From assembly GCA_947571775.1 (NCBI GenBank), contig CANOZK010000004.1:182090-246089 (forward strand): DNA of 64,000 bases. The letters run 5' to 3'. Both the position numbers and the translations under genes were made by a program. Under the pieces are notes generated by a model, which saw only the letters and a program-made list of their open reading frames with translations, did no database searches and had not been told where the DNA came from. Source of the DNA: an uncultured Lachnospiraceae bacterium (lineage in GTDB: Bacteria > Bacillota > Clostridia > Lachnospirales > Lachnospiraceae). This document shows positions 63,896 to 64,000 of this stretch, one piece after another (the first letter of the stretch is position 1; each line of letters begins with the position of its first letter).

Positions 63896-64000
63896 CCCTT
63901 TCTTATTGAAACAAAAATATAATTCTCTTACATTATCTTTTTGCATACCTTCAAAACCGCATATACGTCTCTCCTTCATTCTGGTCAAACCCTCACCCGA

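Noticed and set aside
1..64000. CRISPR array, prophage, IS element, tRNA or rRNA
   Set aside because: No spaced repeat array, phage or transposase gene, or tRNA-like cloverleaf was noticed by eye; a tRNA scan was not run.

Overview
The window looks like chromosomal DNA of an anaerobic gut-type Firmicute, most probably a Lachnospiraceae (Clostridia). The reasons are an NAD-dependent [FeFe] hydrogenase with HndA-D-type partners, a cysteine-type formate dehydrogenase with NuoE/NuoF-like partners, AddAB recombination enzymes, an NhaC antiporter, DUF3737/DUF3783 families, strong GGAGG ribosome sites and TTGACA/TATAAT promoters. I see no rRNA, tRNA, CRISPR, prophage or IS element.

Layout. 1-2.4 kb: 3' part of a YfhO-type membrane protein converging on a secreted GH5 glucanase. 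2.6-3.5 kb: a regulator joining a degenerate MobA-like domain to a ModE-type DNA-binding domain. 3.7-9.5 kb: a minus-strand run of small metabolic and stress-type genes (GNAT, aldo/keto reductase, DUF1349, LysE, DUF3737, cyclophilin-like lipoprotein, SDR). 9.85-16.5 kb: a tightly coupled operon (secreted C-N hydrolase, adenylate-forming enzyme, ABC ATPase, ABC permease) divergent from a LysR regulator. A shared operator-like sequence lies before the operon, the SDR gene and the lipoprotein gene, suggesting one LysR regulon.

16.6-28.7 kb: energy metabolism. A hydrogenase operon (hndA, ATPase, hndB, hndC, hndD) is followed by a formate dehydrogenase operon (fdhF, hndA-like, formate channel, hndB, hndC). 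hndB-hndC is present twice as an apparently perfect 2,138-bp direct repeat, while the neighbouring hndA paralogues have diverged. 28.9-36.8 kb: molybdenum cofactor and molybdate uptake (moaA, modABC, MOSC, MoeA-like, moeA, mobB, mobA), which would supply the formate dehydrogenase. Two matching palindromes (GTTATTTT-N6-AAAATAAC) lie at modA and between fdhF and moaA, probably the targets of a ModE-type regulator such as the fusion protein at 2.6 kb.

36.9-64 kb: mostly housekeeping. It holds AzlCD, an EamA exporter, a hybrid histidine kinase, a PatB/MalY-type lyase, DUF3783 and an Ogg-type glycosylase, NhaC, a nucleoside salvage operon (udp, cdd, deoB, deoC, YgjV-like), a shortened TfoX-like protein, MntP, a class A beta-lactamase-like protein, AddAB, a small membrane protein with an FMN-binding-like domain, NadE, Hsp33 and a MATE exporter. 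Starts were moved from the longest ORF wherever a ribosome site or a 4-bp stop/start overlap decided it.
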